Positions 1 through 12,301 of a DNA stretch of 48,183 nt are shown here, in pieces. The notes below the pieces were generated by a model. The model was given only the letters and a program-made list of their open reading frames with translations. It made no database searches and was not told where the DNA came from. Every line of letters starts with the position of its first letter. Positions within the stretch are counted from its first letter, which is position 1. The position numbers and the translations under genes are program-made. Origin of the DNA: Psilocybe azurescens (lineage: Eukaryota > Basidiomycota > Agaricomycetes > Agaricales > Agrocybaceae); assembly GCA_023853785.1 (NCBI GenBank), contig JAJIRX010000328.1, positions 1 to 48,183 on the forward strand, written 5' to 3'.

Positions 1-1236
1 TTCGTGGCATATCAGACAATGCACCCACTCCCTGAACATATCTCACAGAACAGATACTATTTCTTGGCTACATCAATGTTAGTGAAATATGTCTGACCCA
101 GCTGTTCATGCTGAAGATAATTACCACATACACAGCGTCGAACTTTACGGTACGTGCAGTCACAAATCATCTAGAAGTTGACTGTAGTTGCCAACCGCTG
201 GTTTTTTTTAGCTTTTCTTCTCTCTTAGAGTAACAGAACGGGTTGGTTCTTTTATTTGTACCACTCAAGCCGTGATATCTGATGGTTATCGCATATATTA
301 TCCAGTTGTAAGAAACGTTTCGTTTCTCGTGTCAATATTTTTCATTTGACGTAACCGATCTCAACCCTGGTCACTATAGTTGTGAGCTCTCCACAATTTT
401 TTTTTTTTGGAAGCGTTGTTAAAGTTCTTTTTCAAAAGGCAGAAATTTCATACTATGGCAGGGTTGGACTGCGCTCATAGTTCCTATGATAACTCAAAGT
501 AAGCACAGGTTCAAGCGTTGACCCATGATCTCACAGTCCCCAAGTAATCCTTCAGATGAGGATATATGCTTTATACTTGTTGAACAAAAAGGTTCTCATG
601 GTAATAGGTGTATGCTTTCTCATGTGTTCCGTGGTGGAAGCCTGGATAGTTTGGACCAGCACAACGACTCGTGGGTTAATTACTATTTCATTTGGCTAAG
701 GTTACCATGAATTAAAGTGGAAGCCATGGTCATCCCAGGAGGAACATTCTGTGTCCCTCCGGCAGTCAGTAGCCGCCGGTTTGGCTTGTTTTGGATTCCG
801 GCGCTTGTATATGAAAGTCTTCTGTGCCTAATGGCACTCTTTGTTGCCATAAAGAGCATAAAGAAACAAGTATCGCTCTACACAGGGGCCCCAGCCTGAT
901 GGACATTATGATTCGAGACTCAGTTTTTATTTTGTGGTGTAAGTTGTCCTGTTTGAATCCGGTGAAAATTTCAGATACTTGTTGATCAATTCTCTTTGCA
1001 GTATAACAGCCACCTACATCACTTGCTTGGTATGGTGGATATATTCTCCGGTAGGCGACTATCCGAATAACATTGTCCGCGTTCATTTACTCATTGACAT
1101 CAAGTTAGAGCTGCTTGAGGTTACCATAGGATACTCAACAGCCATATCTTCGGTATTAGCTAGCCGAATATTGTTCAATCTACGGGAAGCTGCTATGGAC
1201 GACTCACGGATATATCGTAGCACTCTCATTGGATAG
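1..1236 (+). CDS. DUF6533-family seven-helix membrane protein, copy A (5' end outside window, one frame break)
   Basis: Recognised by family motifs in order. NRYYFLATS lies on a short exon at about 49-77 and VELYG at 136-149. LWQGWTALIVPMITQ lies at about 451-497, MRIYALYLLNKK from 556, IPGGTFCVPP from about 729 and FWIPALVYESL after it. MIRDSVF is at about 910, ITATYITCLVWW from 1000 and STAISSVLASRILFNLR before the stop at 1234-1236. The start and first two exons lie upstream of the window. The family is fungal, of unknown function, and predicted to cross the membrane about seven times. Introns are short with GT-AG ends. Near 890-897, at a GGGGCCCC run, the frame slips back by one base, so the gene is either lightly damaged or has a sequencing deletion there. 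Family assignment is firm; integrity is uncertain. Confidence 0.75.
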
Positions 1237-2609
1237 GATAGAAGCAGTAGTAAGGAAGACTTGTATATAATTGTAAATGACGATGGATAGTACCAAGAAA
1301 TCTTGAGCGATTGAAACATGAGTGTGCCATTCCGGAGTTCTATACTTGGCGTTCTTTTTATTTGGCAAGGTCTTGTTGAACAAAGCATGGCGATCACCAA
1401 CACCGCCACCGGGCCACACCATCATCTTCGAAGAAGGCCACCTGGACTCACTGGATTGCCATGGGCGCCTCACCTGCCATGCGACTGCTCTGATAGTGCT
1501 CTGTAACTTCCCGCGCATTTGATCAAATACAAAACCAGGCTATCTATGTATCCGTAAACAAGATAATACGAGATAATTTTGAGAGGATGAATAGCAATAG
1601 ACAGTTAACAGACAAAACTCGTACGTCTCTTAATTAGTACAATCGCCATCCCAAGTGATATAGCGGAATATTATGCAGTCATTAAATCTTGGGGGAAAGT
1701 TCTGTGAGCCCACGGTCTGCCTAAACGATAGCGACATCTCTGATCATGAGACGAACAAGACAGTTCTCTCACCCCCACCTGCTGAAACTTTATCCATTCG
1801 CACCTTCTAATCTTCGATGATGTTCCCAAATTATATCTTTCGCCATCATGCGACTACAGTTCACTCTGGTTCTATCCCGCTCATTCTCTATTCTTATTCG
1901 CATACATTCACCTGCGTACATGGAGGGTCCTATAGAGGTAACATCTCAAGTTCCACATTGGCAACCTTTGTTGATTGATGCCGGCCACAGAGGCTATGAA
2001 TTGGGTTAGTCTTTCTGTCAATCTCTGGACAAATATACAGGTACATATTGACCAATGGCATCATCCATTCTCAGTGCTCCCCCGGAGTGATCACAGCATC
2101 GGCCTCAGTCCAGTCACACGAAAAATCTACCTTGCCCGTTACTGAACATGACCGAAATTAGTTTGTTTGAGCCATCGCTTTATGCTCCACAACAGCACTA
2201 GTACATCGACATAGCTTACTTTGTTTCTGTATCGATGGGTTCGTCATGGGGACTACAACAGCGTTATACTCGATATTTGCTCTTCCGTATGCCTCTCAGC
2301 GTACTAAGTCATTGAAATCCCAGCTCAGCACCTCACGATTTCAGATTTGTCGCACGGATATACTAGGCTCCACATGGCAAAGGCATTCGGGCACGACAAC
2401 TTCTCTGAAAATTCTAATTCTGTTAGTTCATCAAATCACTGTTAGCTACGAGATAGTGCTATATCTGGTGTCCAAGATCTATATTAACATTCTAACAACA
2501 ATGCATGGTGAGAGGGAGGTACGAGTATAAATGGCCGTCCTTCTTTCTCACTTTGACATTCTCGTTTTCACCCAGAATCAGAATCACCTGGAGTATATCG
2601 ATTCGCCCA
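1237..2609. other. Gene-free stretch between copies A and B
   Basis: Only short unconvincing reading frames are seen, with no family motifs, terminal inverted repeats or RNA gene. It holds the 3' flank of copy A and the promoter side of copy B. Confidence 0.5.
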
Positions 2610-4313
2610 ATGTCCTACAGTGCTCTGGATGTGGTTGGGCAGGCGTCAGCCGACTCCTCAGTGGAGATAATGCAAGCCATCTTAACAATGCATTACACCA
2701 AGAGTACGCCATAATCTGATTAATTACCCGGATTCATCGGCAAGCGCACTAACCCAACACTGTACAGTCGGCCCTGTTGCACTGAACTTGTTTGAATATG
2801 GTATTTATTGACATAATGCACAACATCGGTGTGCTTTGTACTCTATACAAAGCTGATTTACAACGCCTTCAAGCAATCACATTTGATGGAGAGGTGAGAG
2901 TTATCATGACATGACTGGAACCGTCCTTATCTGACATAACTTGGAAGGTAGAACTGTTTTGGGTAATGCATCCACGCCTTTCTCGATCAGTTTTGTTCTG
3001 ATCCAAACTGTAAAGCCCGGGGGCTGTCATTTCCGAAAATTATCTTTTTCGCGGTATGTCTTCATTGCTGTAACTCCGTTGTAGTCATAAGTTTTCTCAT
3101 GCTTCGCTACTGGCGTTCAGAATAGATACTATATCATAGCCACGGCAATGTCAGTAAATTCTCAGAGTGTCACGATGTTTACCGCGCTAACATTGCTGAC
3201 TCTCATTGACAGGCTGGAGGCATATGGTGGGGAGCTCCCTTCTCATCAGCTGACGTCACCTCACAATTTGTACAGCAACATTCGCTCCCAAAGTGACCGA
3301 ATCGGTAAGTGGTCTTGCATTCGTTTTAACCGTATTGAACAAGTGCTCATTATCATCTACCCTCAGTTGTGGGTACATTCAAAACTGTAAACTGTGTACA
3401 ACTCCTGATTGCAAGTGTCTCTTTAATCCCTTCATAGCTGTAAGCTGTTCGATGTTATTAGAAACTGGACCTGACTGATTATAAAATACCAGGCAAACAG
3501 TTCGGCCTGTGGCAATGGTTAGTCACATGGCTGATCCCCATGATAACCCAAAGTACGTTTTTCAACCGCCTTTCATTAAACTTGTACTGACATGCGGCAG
3601 CAATCCTGATAATGCGAGTATATGCTTTGTACATGTCGAATAAGAAGATTCTCGGCATTTTGAGCATTCTCTTCCTCGCTTGTGCCTCAGTCGACGTATG
3701 GCTCTTAGCAACGAATATTCCACGAGGTGAGCATTGAGCCTCAATAGCGCGAAAGTACTAACCGGGGTGAAACTCCTAGTGAAAATTATCGAAATCGGAG
3801 GAGGCGTCTTCTGCGCCCCGAACCTGAAGACCCCTCACGAATTTTACAGATTCTGGATTCCCCCTTCTGTTTGAAGCCCTGCTTTGTGGCATGGTAGCCT
3901 ACATTGCCATTAGGGAGAAGTTGTCTCCAATTTCCATGCTGAGTCCAACTCGCAAACAATCGATCATGTCGATCATGATACGAGATTCAGTTTTCTACTT
4001 TTGGGCGTAAGCATTTCATTCAATAAGTCTACATAAAGTTTACTGACTTCTATGCTCGTGTACAGTATCGCAGCCACATATCTTATGTGTTTGGTGTGGT
4101 GGAGGTTTTCATCAGTACGTGCTCGGTCTATTACCAATATCACTTTCTGAGACACATCTACTTTGAGCACAGATATATCTGGATGCTCCAATCCCATTCG
4201 CGACAGCCATTTCCTCAGTGTTAGCCAACCGTATTCTAATCAACATTCGAGCCGCCGCGATGAAAGACACTGATAATTTACAAGTATGGCGTAACACCTA
4301 CGGCCATCGGTGA
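2610..4313 (+). CDS. DUF6533-family membrane protein, copy B (frame break; possible pseudogene)
   Basis: The start is the ATG opening MSYSALDVVGQ, followed by HYTK and a splice donor, exactly as in copies C and E. Exon 2 reads VGPVALNLFEYG, exon 3 AITFDGE, then VELFWV. LEAYGG lies near 3210, WLVTWLIPMITQ near 3520-3550 and MRVYALYMSNKK from about 3610. IGGGVFCAP and FWIP follow near 3800-3870, then LLFEALLCGMVAY, SIMIRDSVFYF near 3975, AATYLMCLVWW near 4070 and a C-terminal SSVLANRILINIRAAAMK ending at 4311-4313. Between FWIP and LLFEALL the coding length is two bases short (C-run at about 3868), which breaks the frame. Otherwise the exon order matches the intact copies. It could be a recent pseudogene or a working gene with an assembly error. 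Confidence 0.7.
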
Positions 4314-5910
4314 ACACGGGAAGACATACAATCGTCATATATATAAACAAGGAACGTATCTGTCACTGCCGAGCTGGCCTTCGGAAAAAATTCATTATGA
4401 GAGTGTCATGTCGAATCAGACTCCGACGCACATATCCGAACACCCAAAAGGGATCCTGGGTATCATTGGACCTCCCTAGCTCTCTACACTCTGGGTGGGG
4501 AGGGCTGGTTGGACCGGCTAATTCTGGACCTGTTGAAGAACAAATGGGCTCATAAGATATTCTTGCGGACTATAAGTAGGCGTACTTGAACTTGAAGAAA
4601 TATTCGCTTAGCTCGACCGCTCGAGCCGTCTTCAAAAGAAAGACCAAACATGATTGAAATGTTTAATGGTCATACGGCCTATAATTGACCGTACTACTGT
4701 TTTCGGCAGCTGGAATAGAACCTGCGACTCCTCAGGCTCGGTGAAATTTCAAGGACCCTAATCGATACCGACGATATGGGTGGTGTCAATGTTCCCACGA
4801 CGCGGGAGCGGGTAAATGTCGGATATCGGGGATGTGGTCGATAAATTAGATCTGCGCCTGGCAAGACGTTGAAAAGATGCACATTTTAGTGTACTACCCC
4901 CACTGCTGATATCAAGATTTCATGCGCCACCGGTTGGAAACTTGACGACCATGAGGTGTCTGAATACTGATGAAAAAATATTGCCGTGTCATTTCTTTGC
5001 TTCCTTTGGAGCCTGCGATAAGATAACAGGAATGGACGAAGACGCGATCGTCATGTTAATACGAAAGGTACGTTGGAGTAGGCCAATCTGGTCTACCCTC
5101 GCAGCTCGTGTCTGGAAAAGTTCGAATGCTCGTCCAGCAGCCATGTAGTATGGCGTTGCGGGACAGGTGCGTTGTTCTTATGACTACGAAGGCGAGCTAC
5201 CTGCACAGCCGCTGATGATCTACACTTTATCTAATCTGATCTATGCTCGGGCAGCTCGGCATGAACACCACCCCAAAGAAGTAATCCTGGAGTTCCAAAT
5301 CACTGCCAGCGTTCCTTCTCCTTCACGGATCTCTGCATCCATCAAGATCGGAGTCCGCTTTGGAGTAGAATAATCCGAAGACGTTGCGTCTCCCACTGCA
5401 TTCCAGTTGATGAGTGTCGGTGTGGTTACTCATGCTTCATAGTCGCCATTTCAGAGCCAGCGCCCGACGTATCAGATAAGTTCATCAGTAACGTATGTTT
5501 TGATTGATGAAACGTGGCATGGGAAAGGGTCAATGCACGAAGATCGTATTGTTATGGAATGAACGGCAACAGTCGAAATGATAACTTCAACAATTCAGTC
5601 CAATTTGTTTGTTGAGGTGGACTATCAAACTCACAGCTAAAAATAAGTTGAGTACTGAATTTCATCACAGAACGAACTGCCACAGTACACGATTGCTTCT
5701 CAGGATGTGGTGCGTTTCATTTCATCAATAACCTTTTGACCCGTGGCTGGCTTACCACTGTAGCAATCTGTCACCAAAGAACGGTGAGAATAACACTCAG
5801 AGTCAGTACACCTTTCACGTTCTTACTTACTGCACGATCCAAGTTCTGAGGTATTTGAAGCATTCTCTATCCTTTTGAGTTCCCATAACACGAGCGTGGG
5901 CCCACTGGAA
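4314..5910. other. Gene-free stretch between copies B and C
   Basis: No convincing coding sequence, repeat or RNA is seen. The small open frames here lack family motifs and splice context. Confidence 0.45.
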
Positions 5911-6238
5911 ATGTCCAGCAAATCGGTGGAGATTATTCAAAGCATCAGAGCACTTCATTACGCTAAAGGTACGCATACCCACCAAGATTTATCGAGCTCT
6001 CTAACAACATTCGGTGGAGCCATACAGTCGGTCCTGTCGCTCTGAATGTATTTGAATATGGTTTTTATCAGCTGTATCAACACCCATATTTCTGTCTCTT
6101 GAATCTGATGTTCATTCACGCCGACCTGAAGCAATCACTCTAGACGACAAGGTGAGCATAGAAGGCATCAATTGAACTAAGTTGCTCTAAATGGGCGGCA
6201 ACACTGGAAGGTGGAGTTGGGGCACAGGGAAAAAGGCC

Positions 6239-6360
6239 GTGGCACGTCCGTGGCAGTCCGTGGCGTCCGTGCACGTCCGTGCTATGTCTGTGAACTATAA
6301 TTCGAGATCCGTGCAATGTTATAGTGATCACACTGACTTCTGTGGGAGATCCGTGCAATC
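6239..6360 (+). repeat. Left subterminal GTCCGTGC repeats of the transposon
   Basis: At least seven variants of (G)TCCGTG(C/G) occur in 120 bp, several separated by about 10 bp. Such arrays are commonly transposase binding sites at transposon ends. Confidence 0.7.
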
Positions 6361-7213
6361 ATATAATCCTAGCTGAAGGATGTGTAGAGATTGTATCCGG
6401 TCTCCATTGGTTTTGTAGTACCGGAAATATTGAAAACAGCCAATTTGATGAGCTGTGGCTTGCCTACAAGTCGGACCCTAGATGTCCAATATTACAATGT
6501 ATGACAGTAGGTTCAAAGTAGCAGTAATATTTGTGAATAATAAACTGGACACAGTACTATACTCTACTTTGGAATAGGTCTTGGCATAGGACATGGTCGT
6601 ACAAGTATATTAGAAGGAGGCTTTGACTTGGGAAAGTTGACATAATTAATTCCCGGCTTAACGAGTTAGATATGATCAGCCACAAAAAGTGAGAAAGTTT
6701 AAGAAATAATCCACTCACCTCAAGCTCACTATCACTCGCTATATCAGCACGGACTCCACCGTTCCACTCCTCTGGGAAGTCGCCATAAGGACTCCAATTA
6801 TTCTGATGGTTTCCTATGCCTAGACCCCATTGTTCGTTTCCAGCTACCCCGGCACAAATGGAATTCTGTATGACAAGGAATAGTAATGGATACCGGTTAT
6901 TGATGTGAAAGTACTGAGACAGATAAAAATTGTGTTGATTTTTAAAGTGACTTTCAAGTCTTGACGGAGGGGTTTAAATGCAGCATGATGAAACACCCCC
7001 ACTTTTGTTCCAGTTAGCAATCACTGCCCTTCATAAATTATAACTGCGGATGGGCAGCGGGCGCTGTTATAGAGCGCACAATATTGACTGTGGTACGGTT
7101 AATTGTCCTATTCCGACTTCCATATCAAGCCAATATTAAGCATCGCTCAATTTTAGAATATTGGCTTGGCAATACTGCTAGATCCTTACCCTGTGGAACA
7201 CAACATTCTTCCA

Positions 7214-7410
7214 TGCAGGTCCGTGTCATGACCACATATTTCCGTGCTATGTCTGTGCAGGTCCGTGATGTGTCCGTGCAGATCCGTGCTAATTTAACAC
7301 AGCATATGTAAAGTCTGTGCAGGTCTGTGCAGGTCTGTGCTGAGCCGTGCCGGAAATTTTAGCAGTCCGTGCTCAAGTCTGTGCAAGGTGAGTAAGTCCG
7401 TGCATGTAAA
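7214..7410 (+). repeat. Internal and right GTCCGTGC repeat array of the transposon
   Basis: About fifteen copies of GTCCGTGC or GTCTGTGC occur here, with a further three at 7870-7900. They are in the same orientation as the left array although the element's ends are inverted. Confidence 0.7.
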
Positions 7411-8559
7411 TGTACTCAAAATTTTATTTTAAAAATACTCGGTAGGCAGTAGGAAGGATTAGGACTGACTAGTATTGGTATTAGTAGCCGTGACTTGGGT
7501 GTGATATTGGTCTGTCATCATGAATTGAGGGTAGTTATAAACATGTTCATTGGTATATTATATGTAGTAACACTTAATTTATCTGAATATATATGCAACA
7601 AGGAAAGATTTTATATTGATTTGATGATGCTTATCTGTCTACTACAGTTTGTGCGCCGATTTAGCGCTCATTCATGAAGGTGGTCGGAATATTCCGTTGC
7701 CTTCGGGATTGTCCGATGGAGCAATTGTAAGTAAAAGTCCTCAGATAACACGCTTCAAAGCATCATTTGTCATTCCCAGGTAAGCTTTAATAGAATGTAA
7801 CCACATAATTACTACTGTAAGTCTCTTGAAAGTACATATGTTTAGATATTTAAGAGCATCACTTGGTGAGGTCCGTGCAAGTCCGTGCAGGTCCGTGAAA
7901 CAGGTGCACAGACGTGGCACGGACGCCACGGCCTTTTCTCTTTGCCCGTGGAGTTGTATTGGGTAACAGAATGATTTTACTCTCTATGACCATCTTCATC
8001 CTCATGGACGGCACTGTCCATTTTTATGCCTTTAGCCCGGAGGATTATCATTTGCAAAGGATGTTTTTTTTGTGGTATGTGACTACACTGTGCAGTCTCT
8101 AGTTATGTCTATAGACCTGCCCATACTCACACTTTGTGGATCAATACAAGAATAGATACTATATCGTGGCCACGGTAATGTTTGTATTTCGTTTAGTGAC
8201 CAAATTTCCCATGTTGACACATATATACAGTCTGGAAGCATATGGTATAGTTTGTCTCTTTGTAAGTTGGCACAGAGTCGTTCTCCCTATAGTGACCGAA
8301 TCTGTAAGATTTTTGTTCTGACTCCTCTGTCTGTTAGATACTAATGAAGTGACTCGTTTAAATTAGTTGTAAGACATCCGGTTTTAAGACCCACAATAGG
8401 TACCTAACTCGATGATAAATCGTGCATCATTTAGCTGTGAACTTCTATTTACCACCATGAAATTATTCTGACTGACTCTGATCTCAGGCAGAAATTTTGG
8501 ACTGTGGTAATGGCTTGTAACGTGGCTAGTCATGGTCTCACTATGTACCACCTCTATCC

Positions 8560-9110
8560 AGTCCAGCTCCAACGCTACCCTTGGTCCACGCAAGCGTCAT
8601 CTGACTGAAAAAGTTACCAAAAATGGCGAGTCACTTGCCCGCAAGAGGGCAAAAAGTCCCAGTTGGCCACAGTTGAGAATGTTGATGAGCCCATTCCACC
8701 TCCTTGTCCATGACCACAAAATTCTTAGAGGATACTTGAAGCCACTGATGATAGAAACAATGAACCTCAGCCCATAGATATGCCTTCTCTAGAGCTATTT
8801 GAAGATCCTGAGTTCGTTGACCTGCCAGCTCCTGAACTATTTGGAGATTCAGATGATGAAGGTGATGATGATGTGGAGAATGTCGAGTCCGAAGTTGATG
8901 ATGATGAAATGGAGTTTTGTAAGTGATCAATACATCTGTGAAGTATCGAGTAAGTTGGTCATAAATGATAGCACAACATTTGAAGCATTGGGACGCTGTC
9001 ATTACCGCTGATAAAAGAATGATCATCAGAAAGAGAAGCAATGGAATGAAAAGATGAGAAAGGGCTTCTCATCTTCACTGTAATACGTTAGGTTTCAGTA
9101 ACTACTGGGT
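8560..9110 (+). pseudogene. Fragment resembling the N-terminus of a basidiomycete hAT-type transposase
   Basis: One frame from about 8573 reads PRKRHLTEKVTKNGESLARK, a basic opening that resembles the N-termini of hAT-like transposases in mushrooms. After a frame change it continues from about 8770 into MPSLELFEDPEFVDLPAPEL and a run rich in Asp, Glu and Val up to a stop near 8930. No zinc-finger or catalytic region follows. It abuts the broken end of copy C. I recognise it by style rather than by a catalytic motif. Confidence 0.4.
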
Positions 9111-9199
9111 GGGCCATGCTAGTCAAGAGGTTTGACAGGAGATAAAGGCACTGGATGAAGACTGAAAGGCGATATGAACATGGCTTTGCGTATGGAGGT

Positions 9200-9320
9200 C
9201 CAAGTGGGTAAATGTTCCCCTTACACATTTTTGTCTATTTTCTTGTGCCCCTAAACATTTTTGTTGCGCACAAATATTTTGTGACCTTGCGCAATTATTT
9301 TGGATGCCCCCACACATATG
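9200..9320 (-). repeat. Degenerate ~21-bp tandem repeat
   Basis: On the minus strand about four loosely conserved units of the form GCRCAA-N-AAAAT-N-TGT follow each other, translating as repeated Cys-Ala-x-x-x-x patterns. Conservation is weak and no function is evident. Confidence 0.35.
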
Positions 9321-10598
9321 TTGGAGGTAGGCGAAGTTATGTTTATATTGCACGAAACAATGTTCGAGTGTGCGGAAACTACTGTTTCGTTCTGCGGTTA
9401 TCTTGTTCCTTTCCCTTAATATCTGAAAGCTCGCTATTAGTCTGCCGCTACGTATCTATTAATATAGCACGCGACTTGCTAATTCAATGGGAATAACAAC
9501 TCGACAAGACCGCAATGACAGATGTCTCGCCCGCCCTGCATTTGAATGTTCAACATGATCGTCCCAATAGCCTATCGCCTGTAAGTAAATGACGAGCATT
9601 ACTTCTCCAATTATGGGGTGCTCACGGGTCACTAGACAGTAAAATATTTCTCCCACCTGGTACATGTAAACCCTACCCCTGCATACTAACTGGACTGAAG
9701 AATCGTCTTAGTTTCCCATGCTAGACGTCATCCAAGGCGGTTTCTGTTACGCTTATTCACAGACGGATATTTATAGATACGGTTTTTATACGCTCCGGTT
9801 CATCATCTCAGTGGAAGGAATGGATATCCAGTACCGGTTTCCATTTCGTGAATACAAGAACTGGAGTGAGGATTGGAAATTAGTCAATGTACACATATCC
9901 AACATCTATCGGTTACAGTTTAACTGGAGGTTCAAACTTCACATTATCTCCATAATCAGAAGCTGGCATCGTGATGATTCCGTTATAGTAGCCCGACCCT
10001 TGGCTTCTTCGGCGCGCCAGAAGTGTGGAACAGCATATGCGTGTTCATATGTCCACTAGAACTAAGGTCGTGTATCGACATCTCTGGTAAGTGTACGAAA
10101 TTGAGTCTACAGACCGTAGTTTGCTATAGATACAGGTCGTAAGGCGAGTCCTGGATAACGGCTTACTATATCATTTGATTCAAACGCTAGCCCCAGCAGA
10201 CATTGGATACGGAATGAGAGAGTCAGGTGTCAGTTAATAAGTTAAATAAGTTTGATAAGGTTCTGCCCGCCACAGTTGGCACTAACTCTGATCCTACACA
10301 GCATCTACCGCTCATTACAATTTTACAATACTTGCTCCTAGAGTTCTCTACGAGCCTCCACAAACCTATAGTTGCTATCTACATTAATGCGTTAAAGCCC
10401 CTCATGGGACGATGGACAAATAAGGAAACGATCAGATCGCTCATTAACGAACACGCCACGACCGAGCTTCTGTACTTCGGCTCTCTACATCCGGACCTTC
10501 GATAACTTAGCTAGACATTATATATAATGCAACCTCGTTCCCTCTGTCTCGCACTCCACCTGCCAAGCTTTCTCCGTCCCCCAAAGTTCAAACTGACT
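9321..10598. other. Gene-free stretch before copy D
   Basis: It contains open frames of 113 codons (9718-10059) and 92 codons (10227-10505). Neither shows a known motif, a signal sequence or a paralogue in the window. They may be chance frames or remnants. Confidence 0.4.
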
Positions 10599-12301
10599 AT
10601 GGTATACTCGATCCCCTCACTTGATATAGTCTTGAGCGACCAAGAATCGGCTGAATTTCTGGTCGACCTCATACGCGATATAAAGATCTTGCAATACACT
10701 AGATGTAAGTACTTGCTTTCTTTATAACATATTTCTACAGCACTGATACAGAGGATGCTCGCGGAATAAAAATGATTAGTGGCTGCTAACTCCATCTTCT
10801 TCTACGAGTTTCGTGGGTGATGAGATTACCTCTCATATCTCCGCTCCAGCTTAACCACGGTTGTTCAACTCAGTGATAACGTTTGATAGGGAGGTTAGTG
10901 CTAGCTGCACTTATCCGACGGTAGCTAACCGCTATGCATGTGACAGGTTGACCAGATCTGGGTAAGGATACCAGCATTCTACATATGTGGCTATTTGTTG
11001 TTGGATTTAACGCACATTTCGTAGAGAAGTAGATGGAGCTATGCCAAGTTTGTTTACATTGTGGTGCGTTCCCAGACATTACCAGAAACATCTTTCTCAT
11101 ACTCAACAGCACTTATATCTATTAGAATCGGTATTACACCCTGGCTACATTCATGTCAGTACGACTAAGACTGCCAATGTGATGCGGGGTCAATTAATGT
11201 AACTTCATCCAATTCGTTAGTGTCGGACTATACGGTAAGATTATTGTTTCACAGATCCTGAGGAATACTGAACAATTTGCACAGGCTTTTTCTCGCTACG
11301 GGTAACAGATGACGTGGGTGGACCAAGCCGTCTGATTTCTGTGTGGAATTAATACTTTACTTCACAGTTGTGAGAGCCCAACTTGAATAATTGACGCTCA
11401 AACTTACTGGATGCATTTGGCCACTATAGCTGTGAGTGTCATAGCTAGCAGAGGGCTAGTGAGCTGATTTTAGCTTAGGTAGGAGGTTCAATGTGTGGGA
11501 GTTCTGGAGCGGCTTGATAGGGGTTATGATAACCCAGAGTGAGTTACGAAGGCTTCCTCTACGTATTTATGTGCTTCTAACTTATCAATAGTCATCTTAC
11601 AAATGCGGATATACGCCCTTTATTCGTTGAATAAAGTGGTACTCGTCATAATGGCCTGTTTGTTTCTGGTTACTTCTTCAGTTGGGGCGTGGATCATTGC
11701 CACAGATATACCACCCAGTGAGCAACAAATATGTAGACGCGTTTATATGCATTTATTTACTAAGGACGTCATAGCCAGCGCTGTACAGATTCCCGGAGGA
11801 ACGTTCTGTGTCCCTCGAACGCAAAATCATCGATTTGCTAGATTCTGGATTCCTGCGCTTTCCTATGAAACTCTCCTATGTGCTATGGCTCTGTATACTG
11901 CATTGAAAACTTTCAGATCTACAGGTTCTTTCATGACTCGCAGCCAGAATCTTGTACAAGTCCTAATCCGGGACTCCGTGTTCTACTTCCTCATGTGCGT
12001 ACTATCATCCGCTCTAAACCCACTGTAAGAGCTTCTCTTCTCAATCTTCTCTCCCGCAGCATTTCAGCCACATATATATTCTGTTTAGTTTGGTGGGCAC
12101 ATGCTCCGGTTGGTGAACCTTTTAATTAAGGACAATGCTCTTCTGACAATCATCGGCATAGGTGGGATTGGTGGAAGCCCCATTGGCTTCTCAATCGCAA
12201 TGTCATCGGTGTTTGCGAGCCGTATTCTGTTCCACCTTAGAACAGCTGCATCGGAGAGAACTCCAGTGTATCGCGGATCTCTACTTGCGCGACAAAGCTG
12301 A
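10599..12301 (+). CDS. DUF6533-family membrane protein, copy D (appears intact)
   Basis: The start MVYSIPSLDIVLSDQESAEF matches the position of the starts in copies B, C and E. Short exons then read LAANSIFFYEF (about 10780-10812), LITFDRE, VDQIW, RSRWSYAKFVYIV (about 11024-11062) and NRYYTLATFM (about 11126), the DUF6533 core. FNVWEFWSGLIGVMITQ lies near 11488-11540 and MRIYALYSLNKVVLVIMACL from 11603. IPGGTFCVPRTQNHRF lies near 11790, FWIPALSYETLLCAMALY next, VLIRDSVFYFLMC near 11960-11997 and ISATYIFCLVWW near 12061. SIAMSSVFASRILFHLR ends with a stop at 12299-12301. There are about ten exons and introns of 50-90 bp with GT-AG ends. Hydrophobic blocks fit seven membrane segments. Function is unknown for the family. 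No frame break was found. Confidence 0.8.

Larger units (their letters stand above)
6220..7947. mobile_element. Non-autonomous DNA transposon, hAT-like or KDZ-like, 1.73 kb
   Basis: Terminal inverted repeats of about 23-24 bp (6220-6243 and 7925-7947) begin GGGCA and share AAAAGGCCGTGGC. They differ by a few bases and one indel. The element is flanked by an identical 9-bp direct repeat GTGGAGTTG at 6211-6219 and 7948-7956. Removing the element and one copy restores the exon that reads VELYWV, which confirms the boundaries. Subterminal zones hold many GTCCGTGC-type repeats. No transposase is seen inside, so it is non-autonomous. An 8-9 bp duplication and G-rich ends fit the hAT or KDZ superfamilies, but the superfamily is an inference. 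Confidence 0.85.
5911..8552 (+). pseudogene. DUF6533-family membrane protein, copy C, split by a DNA transposon and truncated
   Basis: The first exon opens with MSSKSVEIIQSIRALHYAK from 5911. The second reads VGPVALNVFEYGF from about 6028, and ITLDD precedes a donor near 6153. The next exon (VELYWV in paralogues) is interrupted by the element at 6220-7947 and resumes at 7948. Further on NRYYIVATV is legible at about 8153 and LEAYG near 8236, but the segment after it is shortened and stop-containing compared with copy B. The copy ends near 8552 at the place corresponding to WLVTWL; the MRIYALY half is missing. The sequence beyond 8552 is unrelated and transposase-like. This is a clear pseudogene, with the transposon as one cause. 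Confidence 0.75.

Noticed and set aside
7214..7410. CRISPR-like appearance of regularly spaced GTCCGTGC motifs
   Set aside because: Repeats are about 8 bp with irregular spacers, lie inside a transposon with inverted ends, and the genome is eukaryotic.
8631..9041. 136-codon minus-strand open frame rich in His
   Set aside because: It is antisense to the Asp/Glu-coding GATGAT-rich stretch of the transposase-like fragment.
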